A stretch of DNA of 10,074 nt from a bacterium UBP18_UBA7526 (GCA_002478245.1 DLMW01000079.1:1-10074); one strand, 5' to 3'; shown: positions 1 to 6,244, counted from the first letter of the stretch. Numbers and translations: made by a program. Notes: generated by a model from the letters alone, not told the origin.

Positions 1-51
1 AGTCCGAGAGGATCAGAATTTTAAAAATCCGAAGCACGAAATAGTAATGGT

Positions 52-156
52 CAATAACCAAACCGTTTAGATATTGAAATTTGGATATTGGAATTTGTCC
101 CAAAATTGTCCGCCAGAGGCGATCGGATTCGGAGATTTTTCGGGATTTGGTTATTG
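52..156. repeat. 11-nt perfect inverted repeat flanking the AT-rich element
   Basis: CAATAACCAAA (52-62) is the exact reverse complement of TTTGGTTATTG (146-156), with 83 bases between the arms. A second, imperfect pair, AAAAATCCGAA (23-33) and TTCGG-AG-ATTTTT (128-140), lies in a crossing rather than nested order. The region is therefore more likely a decayed palindromic repeat than a simple hairpin. Confidence 0.5.
70..97. repeat. 14-nt imperfect tandem repeat in AT-rich dispersed-type element
   Basis: GATATTGAAATTTG (70-83) is followed directly by GATATTGGAATTTG (84-97), 13 of 14 bases identical. With AAAAATCCGAAGCACGAAAT at 23-42, the wording closely resembles an AT-rich intergenic repeat that I recall from many uncultured bacterial genomes. 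That similarity is from memory and is not verified. The copy looks degenerate. Confidence 0.55.
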
Positions 157-239
157 TTTCTTGTATCTGGGCTATTAGCCTTTACTCAAAAAGGATAAAG
201 AGTCTAAAACACTATTCAGAGAAAGATTTAATGGGGAGG

Positions 240-247
240 AAGGAGGT
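240..247 (+). promoter_or_regulatory. Ribosome binding site of rpsF
   Basis: AAGGAGGT matches the anti-Shine-Dalgarno sequence very well and lies 8 bases before GTG 256. It fixes the non-ATG start of rpsF. Confidence 0.85.
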
Positions 248-255
248 CTAACGGG

Positions 256-642
256 GTGAATAGGTATGAATCGATATTCGTTATAAATCCCGAGGTTGGG
301 GAAGAAAAAAGGAAGGAGGTAATCGAAAAGATAAAGACGATCATTCTCTCAGGCGGCGGGAATCTCCTGAGCCTTGACGAATGGGGATTAAGAAGACTGG
401 CCTATCCCGCGAAAGGATGCGAGGAGGGATACTACTGCTTTCTTAACTTAGAGGCCGATCCCCCGGTTATGGAAGGCCTGGAGAGAAACTATAGAACCAT
501 TGAGGAGATCATCAGATACCTGAGCGTGAGGAAAAAGAGTGAACGAAAACCAAAACCAAAGAAGGTGAAACCTGAGAGATATAGACCGCGGATACGCAAG
601 AAGAGAGAATATTACGAAAGGAGACAGAGATGGCAAGAATAA
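256..642 (+). CDS. rpsF: 30S ribosomal protein S6
   Basis: Small-subunit ribosomal protein S6, which sits on the 30S platform as a heterodimer with S18. The 128-residue product begins MNRYESIFVINPEV, the first beta strand typical of S6. It continues through the family's EWGLRRLAYPAKGCEEGYYCFLNLEA region to the closing helix and strand near residue 90. Residues about 93-128 form a very basic Lys/Arg/Tyr-rich tail beyond the roughly 95-residue core; S6 tails vary, and this one probably touches rRNA. The start is GTG, supported by AAGGAGGT 8 bases upstream. The last 13 bases overlap the start of ssb, so the two are probably translationally coupled. First gene of the rpsF-ssb-rpsR-rplI cluster. 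Confidence 0.96.
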   Translation: MNRYESIFVINPEVGEEKRKEVIEKIKTIILSGGGNLLSLDEWGLRRLAYPAKGCEEGYYCFLNLEADPPVMEGLERNYRTIEEIIRYLSVRKKSERKPKPKKVKPERYRPRIRKKREYYERRQRWQE

Positions 643-1043
643 ATGTGAACCAGGTATTCATATCCGGGAATCTAACCCATGACCCAGAGCTGAGGTATAC
701 CCCTAGTGGCCAGGCGGTAACCAACTTCTCCATCGCCAATAATAGGAGATATATCACCCCTTCTGGGGAGCAAAAGGAGGAGACCAACTTCCTGCGCATC
801 GTCACCTGGGGGAGGCAGGCTGAGATCTGCAGTGAATACTTAAGAAAGGGGAGTCCGGTCTTAGTGGAAGGAAGGCTCTTGCAGCGTTCCTGGCAGACCC
901 CAGAGGGGCAGAAGAGAAGCGTTGTTGAGATAAGGGCCCTGAGGGTTCACTTCTTAGCTGCTCCTCGGGCGGAGGCAGTTGAGGAAGGGGCGGTGGAAGA
1001 AGAGTTACCTAAGGAGGAGGGAGAGGAAGAGATCCCCTTCTAA
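630..1043 (+). CDS. ssb: Single-stranded DNA-binding protein SSB
   Basis: Binds and protects single-stranded DNA in replication, recombination and repair, normally as a homotetramer. The 137-residue product starts MARINVNQVFISGNLTHDPELRYTP, the first strands of the SSB OB fold, with FSIANNRRY and FLRIVTWGRQAEICSEYLRKG following; the fold ends near residue 110. A short acidic linker leads to the C-terminal EEEIPF tip, a close match to the canonical DDDIPF that recruits partners such as helicases and RecO-type proteins. AAAGGAG (617-623) lies 6 bases before the ATG, inside the rpsF coding end; the genes overlap by 13 bases. ssb between rpsF and rpsR is the common bacterial order; E. coli has the SSB-derived priB there. 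Housekeeping SSB is by far the best reading. Confidence 0.96.
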   Translation: MARINVNQVFISGNLTHDPELRYTPSGQAVTNFSIANNRRYITPSGEQKEETNFLRIVTWGRQAEICSEYLRKGSPVLVEGRLLQRSWQTPEGQKRSVVEIRALRVHFLAAPRAEAVEEGAVEEELPKEEGEEEIPF

Positions 1044-1052
1044 GGAGAGAGA

Positions 1053-1319
1053 ATGGTTTACCAGGAAAGAGATCGTCCTGGTCCGAGGAGAATGCCGCGC
1101 CCCCGTTTTTTTAGGAGAGAGAGGCCCTGTCGCTTCTGCGTCAGAGAAGATCTCATAATCGATTATAAGGATGTTGCTACCTTAAGGAATTACATTAGTG
1201 ATCGGGGAAAGATAAAACCTAGGAGGTTTACCGGAAACTGTGCCAGGCATCAGAGGGAACTTGCGCGTGCCATTAAGAGGGCAAGGAGTGTTGCTCTATT
1301 ACCTTTTAAGGGTGAATAG
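1053..1319 (+). CDS. rpsR: 30S ribosomal protein S18 (Cys-containing form)
   Basis: Small-subunit protein S18, partner of S6 on the 30S platform. The 88-residue product has a basic, Arg/Pro-rich N-terminal extension (1-24), then DYKDVATLRNYISDRGKIKPRRFTG and RHQRELARAIKRARSVALLPF, which are diagnostic of S18. It carries C26-x2-C29 and C63-x2-H66, together a possible four-ligand metal site as in the Cys-rich form of S18; many S18 proteins, including E. coli's, lack it. AAGGAG (1042-1047), overlapping the ssb stop, supports ATG 1053; a second ATG at 1092 would remove only the basic extension and has a poorly spaced site. A 167-nt gap separates it from rplI. Confidence 0.95.
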   Translation: MVYQERDRPGPRRMPRPRFFRRERPCRFCVREDLIIDYKDVATLRNYISDRGKIKPRRFTGNCARHQRELARAIKRARSVALLPFKGE

Positions 1320-1394
1320 TTCTATAAAGTCATCATACTCCCCTTCCTTTACCCTCTTGAACCACCGCCCCTCTTCCTTCCCCCCATCGTTCAC
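1299..1394 (-). pseudogene. Possible minus-strand coding remnant or micro-ORF (31 codons)
   Basis: Read on the minus strand, GTG at 1394-1392 opens a 31-codon frame that stops with TAA at 1301-1299, inside the 3' end of rpsR. It includes WFKRVKEGEYDDFIELF, which looks like real protein, and its codons (AAG, GAA, GAG, AGG, GTA) match the style of the neighbouring genes. There is an in-frame TAA just upstream and no Shine-Dalgarno sequence before the GTG. It could be a decayed gene end, an inserted fragment, or chance. I do not recognise a family. Confidence 0.22.
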
Positions 1395-1486
1395 TATAGA
1401 TTAGAGAGATGCCCAGCCGGTTAACGTTGAGTGGTGCGTTTTGCTTGCCCCGTTGATAACTTCGTATTCTGCCTGAGGAGCGAGAA
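1320..1486. other. Gap between rpsR and rplI with pyrimidine-rich island
   Basis: No plus-strand gene is visible in this 167-nt spacer. Its left half (about 1331-1391) is strongly pyrimidine-rich on the plus strand, opposite to all surrounding genes. That makes the minus strand look like this genome's coding DNA. TCTATA (1321-1326) and TATAGA (1395-1400) form a short inverted pair bracketing the island. The right half has ordinary composition and ends in the rplI ribosome binding site. Some relatives carry a small membrane-protein gene between these two genes; nothing like that is visible here. Confidence 0.6.
1475..1480 (+). promoter_or_regulatory. Ribosome binding site of rplI
   Basis: GAGGAG lies 6 bases before GTG 1487 and supports this non-ATG start, which is also where L9 homology begins (MKVILKERIENLG). 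Confidence 0.75.
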
Positions 1487-1930
1487 GTGAAGGTTATCCT
1501 AAAGGAGAGGATAGAGAATTTGGGAAATATTGGGGATGTGTTAGAGGTAAAGGATGGCTATGCCCGGAATTTTCTTCTCCCTAAGGGCCTGGCTCTAGAG
1601 GCAAACCCCAAGAACCTCAAGGTCTGGGAGCATGAGAAAAGGATGAGAGAGAAGCAAAAGGAGCGCGAGAAGGAGAAGGCGGTCGCTTTAGCCAAAGAAT
1701 TAGAGAATATCTCCTGTACTGTGAAAGTGAAGGCTGGGGAGGATGATCGAATATTTGGCTCGGTCACCCCCTTAGATATTAAGAAGGCTCTAGACAGCCA
1801 GGGAATAGATATTGATAAGAGAAACATATCCTTAGTAGAGAATATAAAGACCCTAGGGATCTACCATGCCCTGATTAGACTCCAACCTGAGGTAGAGACA
1901 AGGATAAAGGTCTGGGTAGTTAGGGAATAA
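1487..1930 (+). CDS. rplI: 50S ribosomal protein L9
   Basis: Large-subunit protein L9, which binds 23S rRNA near the L1 stalk and helps keep the reading frame. The 147-residue product has the usual length and architecture. An N-terminal rRNA-binding domain (1-45) carries the signature GNIGDVLEVKDGYARNFLLP. A long charged connecting helix (about 46-75) is rich in Lys, Glu and Arg (KRMREKQKEREKEKAVALAKEL). The C-terminal domain (about 78-147) contains DRIFGSVTPLDI, typical of L9. The GTG start is supported by GAGGAG. It is separated from rpsR by 167 nt and from dnaB by 67 nt, both longer than the spacings of the rpsF-ssb-rpsR group. Confidence 0.96.
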   Translation: MKVILKERIENLGNIGDVLEVKDGYARNFLLPKGLALEANPKNLKVWEHEKRMREKQKEREKEKAVALAKELENISCTVKVKAGEDDRIFGSVTPLDIKKALDSQGIDIDKRNISLVENIKTLGIYHALIRLQPEVETRIKVWVVRE

Positions 1931-1931
1931 T

Positions 1932-1967
1932 TCGCGAAGACGCAAATCATCGCAAAGACGCGAATCA
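1932..1967. repeat. 18-nt imperfect tandem repeat (two units)
   Basis: TCGCGAAGACGCAAATCA (1932-1949) is followed immediately by TCGCAAAGACGCGAATCA (1950-1967), 16 of 18 bases identical. The unit resembles the CGCAAAGACGC-type intergenic repeats that I recall from many bacterial genomes; that recollection is not verified here. It starts two bases after the rplI stop and ends before the dnaB ribosome binding site. Confidence 0.75.
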
Positions 1968-1985
1968 GTAGATAAGCCCTTTGAG

Positions 1986-1994
1986 AGGAGGTGA
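1986..1994 (+). promoter_or_regulatory. Ribosome binding site of dnaB
   Basis: AGGAGGTGA is a near-perfect Shine-Dalgarno match just before ATG 1998 (GGAGG core 6 bases away). It supports this start over the in-frame ATG at 2013. Confidence 0.75.
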
Positions 1995-1997
1995 GAG

Positions 1998-3359
1998 ATG
2001 TGCGCTGAGGTAATGAGAAAAGAGGAAATGGTCGAGAGGATTCCTCCTCAGAATATTGAGGCCGAGAAGAGCGTTTTGGGCTCCATGCTCGTTGAGAAGG
2101 AGGCCATTGGAAAGGCCATCGAGGTCCTAGGGAATGAGGAGCCCTTCTACAAGGAGGCCCATAAGAAGATCTATTCGGCAATTGTCGATCTCTTCGTGAG
2201 GAATGAACCAGCGGATCTGGTAACCGTCACTGAGGAACTGAGCAGGAAGGGGGATTTGGAGGCCATTGGGGGAACAGCCTACCTGACAGAGCTGATAAAC
2301 TCTGTTCCCACAGCAGCCAATGTGGAGTACTATGCTAAGATCGTATTGGAGAAGGCGAGATTAAGAGGACTAATAAATGCCTGTGACGAGATAAAGAACC
2401 TGAGTTATGAGAGCACAGAAGAGGCGGATAGAATCGTAGACAGCGCCGAGAAGATCATCTTCTCTGTCACCCAGGAGAAGATCAAACAGGACTTCTTACC
2501 AATAAAGCATATCCTAAAGGATAGTTTCCAGGCCATTGAACAGTTATATGCCAAGAAGGAGCATGTTACCGGTATCCCCACCGGCTACCGGGACTTTGAT
2601 CTAAGAACGAGTGGATTACATGGCTCAGAGTTCATTGTCATCGCTGGAAGGCCCTCCATGGGGAAGACCTCCTTTGCCCTGGGGATCGCCCAGAAGGCGG
2701 GGGTGGAGGAGAAGATCCCGGTGGCTATATTCTCCTTAGAGATGTCTCGGGATCAGCTCGTTCAGAGGATGCTCTGCTCCGAAGCAAGGGTCGATGCCCA
2801 GAAGGTGAGGACCGGTTATCTATCAGAATCGGACTGGCCAAAGTTAACCATTGCTGCTGGTAGACTGGCCGAGGCCCCCATATTCATAGATGATACCCCG
2901 GCCATCTCTGTCCTGGAAGTAAGGGCCAAGGCGAGAAGGTTGAAGGCAGAGCATAGCATCGCGCTCATCATTATTGACTATCTCCAACTCGTATCTGGCT
3001 CGGGAAGGATAGAGAATAGGCAGCAGGAGATCTCAGAGATCTCCCGGTCACTGAAGTCTTTAGCCCGGGAACTGAATGTCCCGGTGATTGCTCTTTCCCA
3101 ATTATCCCGAGCGGCAGAACAGAGGGAGGAGCACCGGCCCCGACTCTCCGATTTGCGCGAGTCGGGAGCTATTGAACAGGAGGCCGACGTAGTAGCCATG
3201 TTGCTGAGGCCGGAATATTATGAACCAGATAATCCAGCAGTGAGGGGAGTTGCCGAGGTAAATATCGCCAAGCAGAGGAATGGTCCCACGGGAACGCTGC
3301 AATTAGCCTTCATAAAGGAGTATACCAGGTTTGAGAACTTAGCCCGGAGAGTAGAATAA
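1998..3359 (+). CDS. dnaB: Replicative DNA helicase DnaB
   Basis: Hexameric 5'-3' helicase that unwinds DNA at the replication fork and recruits primase. The 453-residue product has the usual length. The N-terminal helical domain (about 12-115) opens with IPPQNIEAEKSVLGSMLV, typical of DnaB. A linker follows, then the RecA-like motor (about 185-445) introduced by GIPTGYRDFDLRTSGL. Walker A is GRPSMGKT at 217-224. The Walker B strand LIIIDYLQL has its Asp at 327, and ALSQLSRAAEQREEHRPRLSDLRESG follows with the family's downstream motifs. There is no intein at the usual insertion sites. It follows rplI and precedes alr, an order found widely, including dnaB-alr in E. coli. Confidence 0.97.
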   Translation: MCAEVMRKEEMVERIPPQNIEAEKSVLGSMLVEKEAIGKAIEVLGNEEPFYKEAHKKIYSAIVDLFVRNEPADLVTVTEELSRKGDLEAIGGTAYLTELINSVPTAANVEYYAKIVLEKARLRGLINACDEIKNLSYESTEEADRIVDSAEKIIFSVTQEKIKQDFLPIKHILKDSFQAIEQLYAKKEHVTGIPTGYRDFDLRTSGLHGSEFIVIAGRPSMGKTSFALGIAQKAGVEEKIPVAIFSLEMSRDQLVQRMLCSEARVDAQKVRTGYLSESDWPKLTIAAGRLAEAPIFIDDTPAISVLEVRAKARRLKAEHSIALIIIDYLQLVSGSGRIENRQQEISEISRSLKSLARELNVPVIALSQLSRAAEQREEHRPRLSDLRESGAIEQEADVVAMLLRPEYYEPDNPAVRGVAEVNIAKQRNGPTGTLQLAFIKEYTRFENLARRVE

Positions 3360-3379
3360 TCTGGCAAGCTAGGCAAAAG

Positions 3380-4552
3380 ATGGATAGTCAATCTACCCCG
3401 TCAGATGCCCGTAGCGTTTCATCCCTAATGGGGTCCACTTGGGCAGAGATCGATTTAGCTGCTTTAGCCCATAACTTTAGGGAGATTAAGAAAAGGATAG
3501 GCCCAGGAATTGGGATCATGGCCGTTGTTAAGGCTCAAGGCTATGGCCATGGAATAGTCCCGGTCTCTAAGGCCCTTCAAGAAGAAGGGGTGAATTATCT
3601 TGGTGTCACCTCTCCTCAAGAGGCCTTCCTCCTCCGTAAAGAAGGGATAAACTCACCCATTCTCATCCTAGGCCCCACCATGCTCCAAGAGGCATCTGAG
3701 ATCATAGAGAAGGATATTACCCAGACGATATGTACAAAAGGGATCGCCCTTCTCTTAGCCGGAGAATGTAAGAGGCTAAAGAGGAGGCTCAAGGTCCACA
3801 TTGAGATAGATACTGGGATGGGGAGAACCGGGGTCCCTTACCAGAGGGCCCAGAAGTTGATGAGAGAGGTAGTAAGGATTCCGGAACTGGAAGTCGAAGG
3901 GATCTTCACCCATTTCTCAACCGCAGATGAAGAGGATAAGAGCTTCACTGAAGAGCAGATAAGAAGGTTTAAAAGGGTTCTAAAAGAGCTAAAAGAGGAA
4001 GGAATAGATATTCCCCTAAAGCATGCGGCAAACTCTGCCGGGATCCTGGACTTCCCAGAGAGCTACTTCAACATGGTAAGGCCGGGACTCGCTCTCTATG
4101 GCATCTATCCCTCAGAACACGTTACAAGATCCCTGGACCTCCATCCGGTAATGAGTTTAAAGAGCAAGGTAATCTATCTAAAGAGGGTCTTAAAAGGTGC
4201 CACCATAAGCTATGGCAAGACCTACGTTACGAATAGGAATACAACCATCGCCATCCTTCCTCTCGGCTATGAGGATGGCTATAATAGACTTCTCTCCAAT
4301 CAAGGAGAAGTTATCCTAAAGGGGAAGAGGGTTAGGATTGCCGGGAGGGTCTGCATGGACCAGACCATTTTGGATGTAGGCCAAGTTCCCGATGTTAAGG
4401 TAGGCGACGAGGTAGTTCTTATAGGGAAGCAGGGGAAGGAGAGGATCTCTGTTGAAGAGATAGCAAAGAAAATAGACACCGTTCCCCATGAGGTGGTCTG
4501 TAGGATTGCTGGGAGGGTCCCCAGGATTTACCTTAGAAAGGGTAACCAGTAA
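3380..4552 (+). CDS. alr: Alanine racemase
   Basis: PLP-dependent enzyme interconverting L- and D-alanine, supplying D-Ala for peptidoglycan. The product is 390 residues. The N-terminal barrel carries TWAEIDL and the PLP lysine in VVKAQGYGHG (K51, with Y55), IDTGMGRTG (substrate-binding Arg), HAANSAG and MVRPGLALYGIYP (the Arg facing the PLP ring). The C-terminal domain holds the second catalytic base, Y278 in ISYGKTY, and CMDQTILDV. The usual motif is VKANAYGHG or VKADAYGHG; Gln at position 53 is a small variation. The start is uncertain: ATG 3380 has only a weak upstream TAGG (3370-3373), and its first 16 residues look unlike the family. ATG 3428 (M17) would give a standard 374-residue enzyme but has no visible binding site. 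Confidence 0.95.
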   Translation: MDSQSTPSDARSVSSLMGSTWAEIDLAALAHNFREIKKRIGPGIGIMAVVKAQGYGHGIVPVSKALQEEGVNYLGVTSPQEAFLLRKEGINSPILILGPTMLQEASEIIEKDITQTICTKGIALLLAGECKRLKRRLKVHIEIDTGMGRTGVPYQRAQKLMREVVRIPELEVEGIFTHFSTADEEDKSFTEEQIRRFKRVLKELKEEGIDIPLKHAANSAGILDFPESYFNMVRPGLALYGIYPSEHVTRSLDLHPVMSLKSKVIYLKRVLKGATISYGKTYVTNRNTTIAILPLGYEDGYNRLLSNQGEVILKGKRVRIAGRVCMDQTILDVGQVPDVKVGDEVVLIGKQGKERISVEEIAKKIDTVPHEVVCRIAGRVPRIYLRKGNQ

Positions 4553-4567
4553 AGGGGAGAGGAAAAC

Positions 4568-4573
4568 GGGGGA
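4568..4573 (+). promoter_or_regulatory. Probable ribosome binding site of mlaE
   Basis: GGGGGA lies 7 bases before GTG 4581. It is a modest match, but together with homology and alr spacing it favours this start over ATG 4488, which would overlap alr by 65 bases. Confidence 0.45.
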
Positions 4574-4580
4574 AACGGAA

Positions 4581-5351
4581 GTGAAGAGATTCTTTGAGCT
4601 CATCGCCCAGTGGGCGACCTATATCTTAAGACATCTGGGAGAGGTGGCTATCCTATTCTTCAGAACCCTATCCTGGCTAGTGAGACCACCTCTTGATCTT
4701 AAGAATATAATGGGTCAGATGGTGGAGATTGGAGTAAGGTCCCTCCCTGTGGTGAGCCTGGTGGCCATCTCTACGGGAATGGTCTCTGCTCTACAAGGAG
4801 GCCATGCCGCCAAGCTCGTTGAGACCATGGGCCTGGTAGCAGGAGGAGTAGCTCTGGGCATGGTCCGAGAACTGGGCCCGGTCCTGACTGCTTTAATGCT
4901 TGCCGGAAGGGTGGGGGCAGGGATTACTGCAGAGTTGGGGACCATGAAGGTTACGGAACAGATCGATGCCTTAGAGACCTTGGCCACCAACCCCATTAAG
5001 TATCTCGCTGTTCCCAGATTTATGGCTGGGATTATCATGGCTCCCATACTCACTATCTATGCCGAGGCCATTGGCATTACGGGCGGTTATTTCATCGGAG
5101 TGCATAAACTGGGTATCGGTCCCCGACAGTACCTAGATGGCACCATCGAGGCCTTGACCACGAGTGATATCTCCTCGGGCTTGATAAAGGCCATTGTCTT
5201 TGGAGCGATTGTCACTATTATCGGATGTTATGAGGGGTTCAAGACAGAGGGAGGGGCAGAGGGAGTGGGGAGGGCAACTACCATCTCTGTGGTTACTAGT
5301 TGCGTCCTCATCCTAGTCAGCGACTACTTTCTGACTGCGGCCCTCTTCTAA
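4581..5351 (+). CDS. mlaE: MlaE-type permease of phospholipid/lipid ABC transporter
   Basis: Inner-membrane permease of an MCE/Mla-type ABC transporter that moves phospholipids or related lipids between inner membrane and periplasm. From GTG 4581 it is 256 residues, the family's usual size (about 260). It shows the family's PVVSLVAISTGMVSALQGG segment, ALGMVRELGPVLTALMLAGRVGAGITAELGTM, and EQIDALE at 126-132, the conserved cytoplasmic stretch thought to contact the ATPase. Several hydrophobic helices follow to the C-terminal SDYFLTAALF. ATG 4488 would add 31 residues read from inside alr in another frame (RWSVGLLGGSPG), which are unlike the family. The gene lies 28 nt after alr. Lipid substrate and direction cannot be read from the sequence. 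Confidence 0.93.
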   Translation: MKRFFELIAQWATYILRHLGEVAILFFRTLSWLVRPPLDLKNIMGQMVEIGVRSLPVVSLVAISTGMVSALQGGHAAKLVETMGLVAGGVALGMVRELGPVLTALMLAGRVGAGITAELGTMKVTEQIDALETLATNPIKYLAVPRFMAGIIMAPILTIYAEAIGITGGYFIGVHKLGIGPRQYLDGTIEALTTSDISSGLIKAIVFGAIVTIIGCYEGFKTEGGAEGVGRATTISVVTSCVLILVSDYFLTAALF

Positions 5352-5479
5352 GATAAAGTAGGGGAGTAACAGCTAGAGACTTCACAAGGCATCTTTTTTG
5401 GGATAGAGGCGAGTATTCCTTCCCCAATCTGTAATCAAGTCTCTTACCGGGTTTACTTCCGAGCGTAAGTGAGGATGTT
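5352..5479. other. Gap between mlaE and mlaF
   Basis: No gene is evident in these 128 bases, an unusually long break between two subunits of one transporter. AGAGACTT (5375-5382) and AAGTCTCT (5437-5444) form a perfect 8-bp inverted repeat with a 54-base loop. A run of six T (5393-5398) is not preceded by a stable stem, so it is not a convincing terminator. A weak GAGGA (5471-5475) precedes GTG 5480. The segment could hold an internal promoter or a small insertion. Confidence 0.55.
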
Positions 5480-6226
5480 GTGATTATCATTGAAAATCTT
5501 CACAAAGCGTTTGGAGATAACATGGTCTTGAGGGGGGTGAATCTTACCATTGAGAAGGGAAAGACCTTTGTCATCATTGGGAGAAGCGGCTGCGGGAAGA
5601 GCGTTCTCTTAAAGCATATTATCGGGATTCTAAAGCCGGATAAGGGAAGGATATTGATCGATGGTTACGATATAACAAGATTAGATGGGAAGAGATTGAA
5701 TGAGCTAAGGAAGAAGTTTGGTATACTCTTCCAGGGTTCGGCTCTCTTCGATTCCTTAACTGTAGAAGAGAATGTGGCCTTTGGATTGAGGAGGCATACC
5801 CATTTGGGCCAGGAGGAGATAAGAAGGATTGTTAAGGAGAAGCTAAAGATGGTTGGTCTTTCTGGGATTGAGGATTTGAAGCCAGCGGAGCTTTCTGGGG
5901 GAATGAAGAAGAGGGTGGGTCTGGCGCGGGCCATCGCCATGGAGCCGGAGATCGTTCTCTACGATGAACCCACTACTGGAGTAGATCCCATTATGGGGGA
6001 TGCCATAAATGGACTCATTGTTGAACTACACGATAAGTTGAAGATCACCTCTATCGCTGTTACCCATGATATGACCAGCGCCTATAAGATTGCAGATAGA
6101 ATAGCCATGCTCTATGAGGGGAAGATCATCGAGGTTGGTAGCCCAGAAGAGATTAAGAATACCAAGAATCCTGTGGTCAGGCAGTTCATCACTGGAGCCG
6201 CAACCGGACCCATAACTGCCGACTGA
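5480..6226 (+). CDS. mlaF: MlaF-type ATPase of phospholipid/lipid ABC transporter
   Basis: Cytoplasmic ATPase that powers the MlaE permease. The 248-residue product is a complete ABC nucleotide-binding domain. It begins IIIENLHKAFGDNMVLRGVNL and has Walker A GRSGCGKS at 34-41, the Q-loop in ILFQGSALFDSLTVEENVAF, signature LSGGM at 138-142 followed by KKRVGLARAIA, Walker B IVLYDEP with catalytic E163, a D-loop in TTGVDP, and the switch His H196 in VTHDM. FQGSALFDSLTV and LSGGMKKRV are characteristic of the MlaF/Ttg2A group. The start is GTG 5480 with a weak GAGGA (5471-5475) upstream; the protein begins where the family begins. mlaD follows 18 nt after the stop. Confidence 0.95.
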   Translation: MIIIENLHKAFGDNMVLRGVNLTIEKGKTFVIIGRSGCGKSVLLKHIIGILKPDKGRILIDGYDITRLDGKRLNELRKKFGILFQGSALFDSLTVEENVAFGLRRHTHLGQEEIRRIVKEKLKMVGLSGIEDLKPAELSGGMKKRVGLARAIAMEPEIVLYDEPTTGVDPIMGDAINGLIVELHDKLKITSIAVTHDMTSAYKIADRIAMLYEGKIIEVGSPEEIKNTKNPVVRQFITGAATGPITAD

Positions 6227-6232
6227 TGGAGC

Positions 6233-6239
6233 AGGAGGT
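6233..6239 (+). promoter_or_regulatory. Ribosome binding site of mlaD
   Basis: AGGAGGT lies 5 bases before ATG 6245, in the 18-nt spacer after mlaF. It is the strongest binding site within the mla genes. Confidence 0.7.
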
Positions 6240-6244
6240 ATAAG

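Larger units (their letters stand above)
1..255. other. Non-coding leader upstream of rpsF
   Basis: I see no credible gene here. Short open stretches at the left edge stop within the first 70 bases and run through repeat-like DNA, so the end of the previous gene is probably outside the window. The left part (about 20-160) is AT-rich and repetitive. The right part (160-239) precedes the strong rpsF ribosome binding site. It should hold the promoter of the ribosomal protein operon unless transcription enters from further left, but no good -35/-10 pair stands out. A weak 5-bp hairpin, CCTTT (179-183) with AAAGG (190-194), lacks the T-run of a terminator. Confidence 0.6.

Noticed and set aside
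2..70. A short plus-strand reading frame open at the left edge (22 codons in frame 2), possible end of a preceding gene
   Set aside because: It runs through repeat-like DNA (23-42), has no recognisable protein pattern, and competes with another open frame at the same edge.
181..208. Candidate promoter TTTACT - 16 nt - TCTAAA upstream of rpsF
   Set aside because: Both hexamers match the consensus at only about four positions. In such AT-rich DNA this is expected by chance.
178..255. Possible S6:S18 autoregulatory leader structure before rpsF
   Set aside because: Known S6:S18 leader motifs rely on an exposed CCG; none occurs in 178-255, and no matching stem was found.
512..805. Longer minus-strand open frames opposite rpsF/ssb and the other genes
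   Set aside because: They are mirror frames of strongly supported plus-strand genes with low-complexity Ser/Leu/Arg-rich products and no family resemblance.
1998..3359. Intein or inserted homing element in dnaB
   Set aside because: The helicase motifs are contiguous and the length is normal, so nothing is inserted.
4488..4580. ATG 4488 as the start of mlaE
   Set aside because: It would overlap alr by 65 bases and add 31 residues unlike the family. GTG 4581 gives the normal length and sits behind a plausible binding site.
5375..5444. Rho-independent terminator between mlaE and mlaF
   Set aside because: The 8-bp inverted repeat has a 54-base loop and no T-run after its second arm. The T6 run lies within the loop with no stem directly before it.
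5384..5479. Minus-strand reading in the mlaE-mlaF gap (fragment EVNPVRDLITDWGRNTRLYP)
   Set aside because: It looks faintly protein-like but lacks a start with a binding site, shows no matching codon style, and extends antisense into mlaF without a recognisable family.
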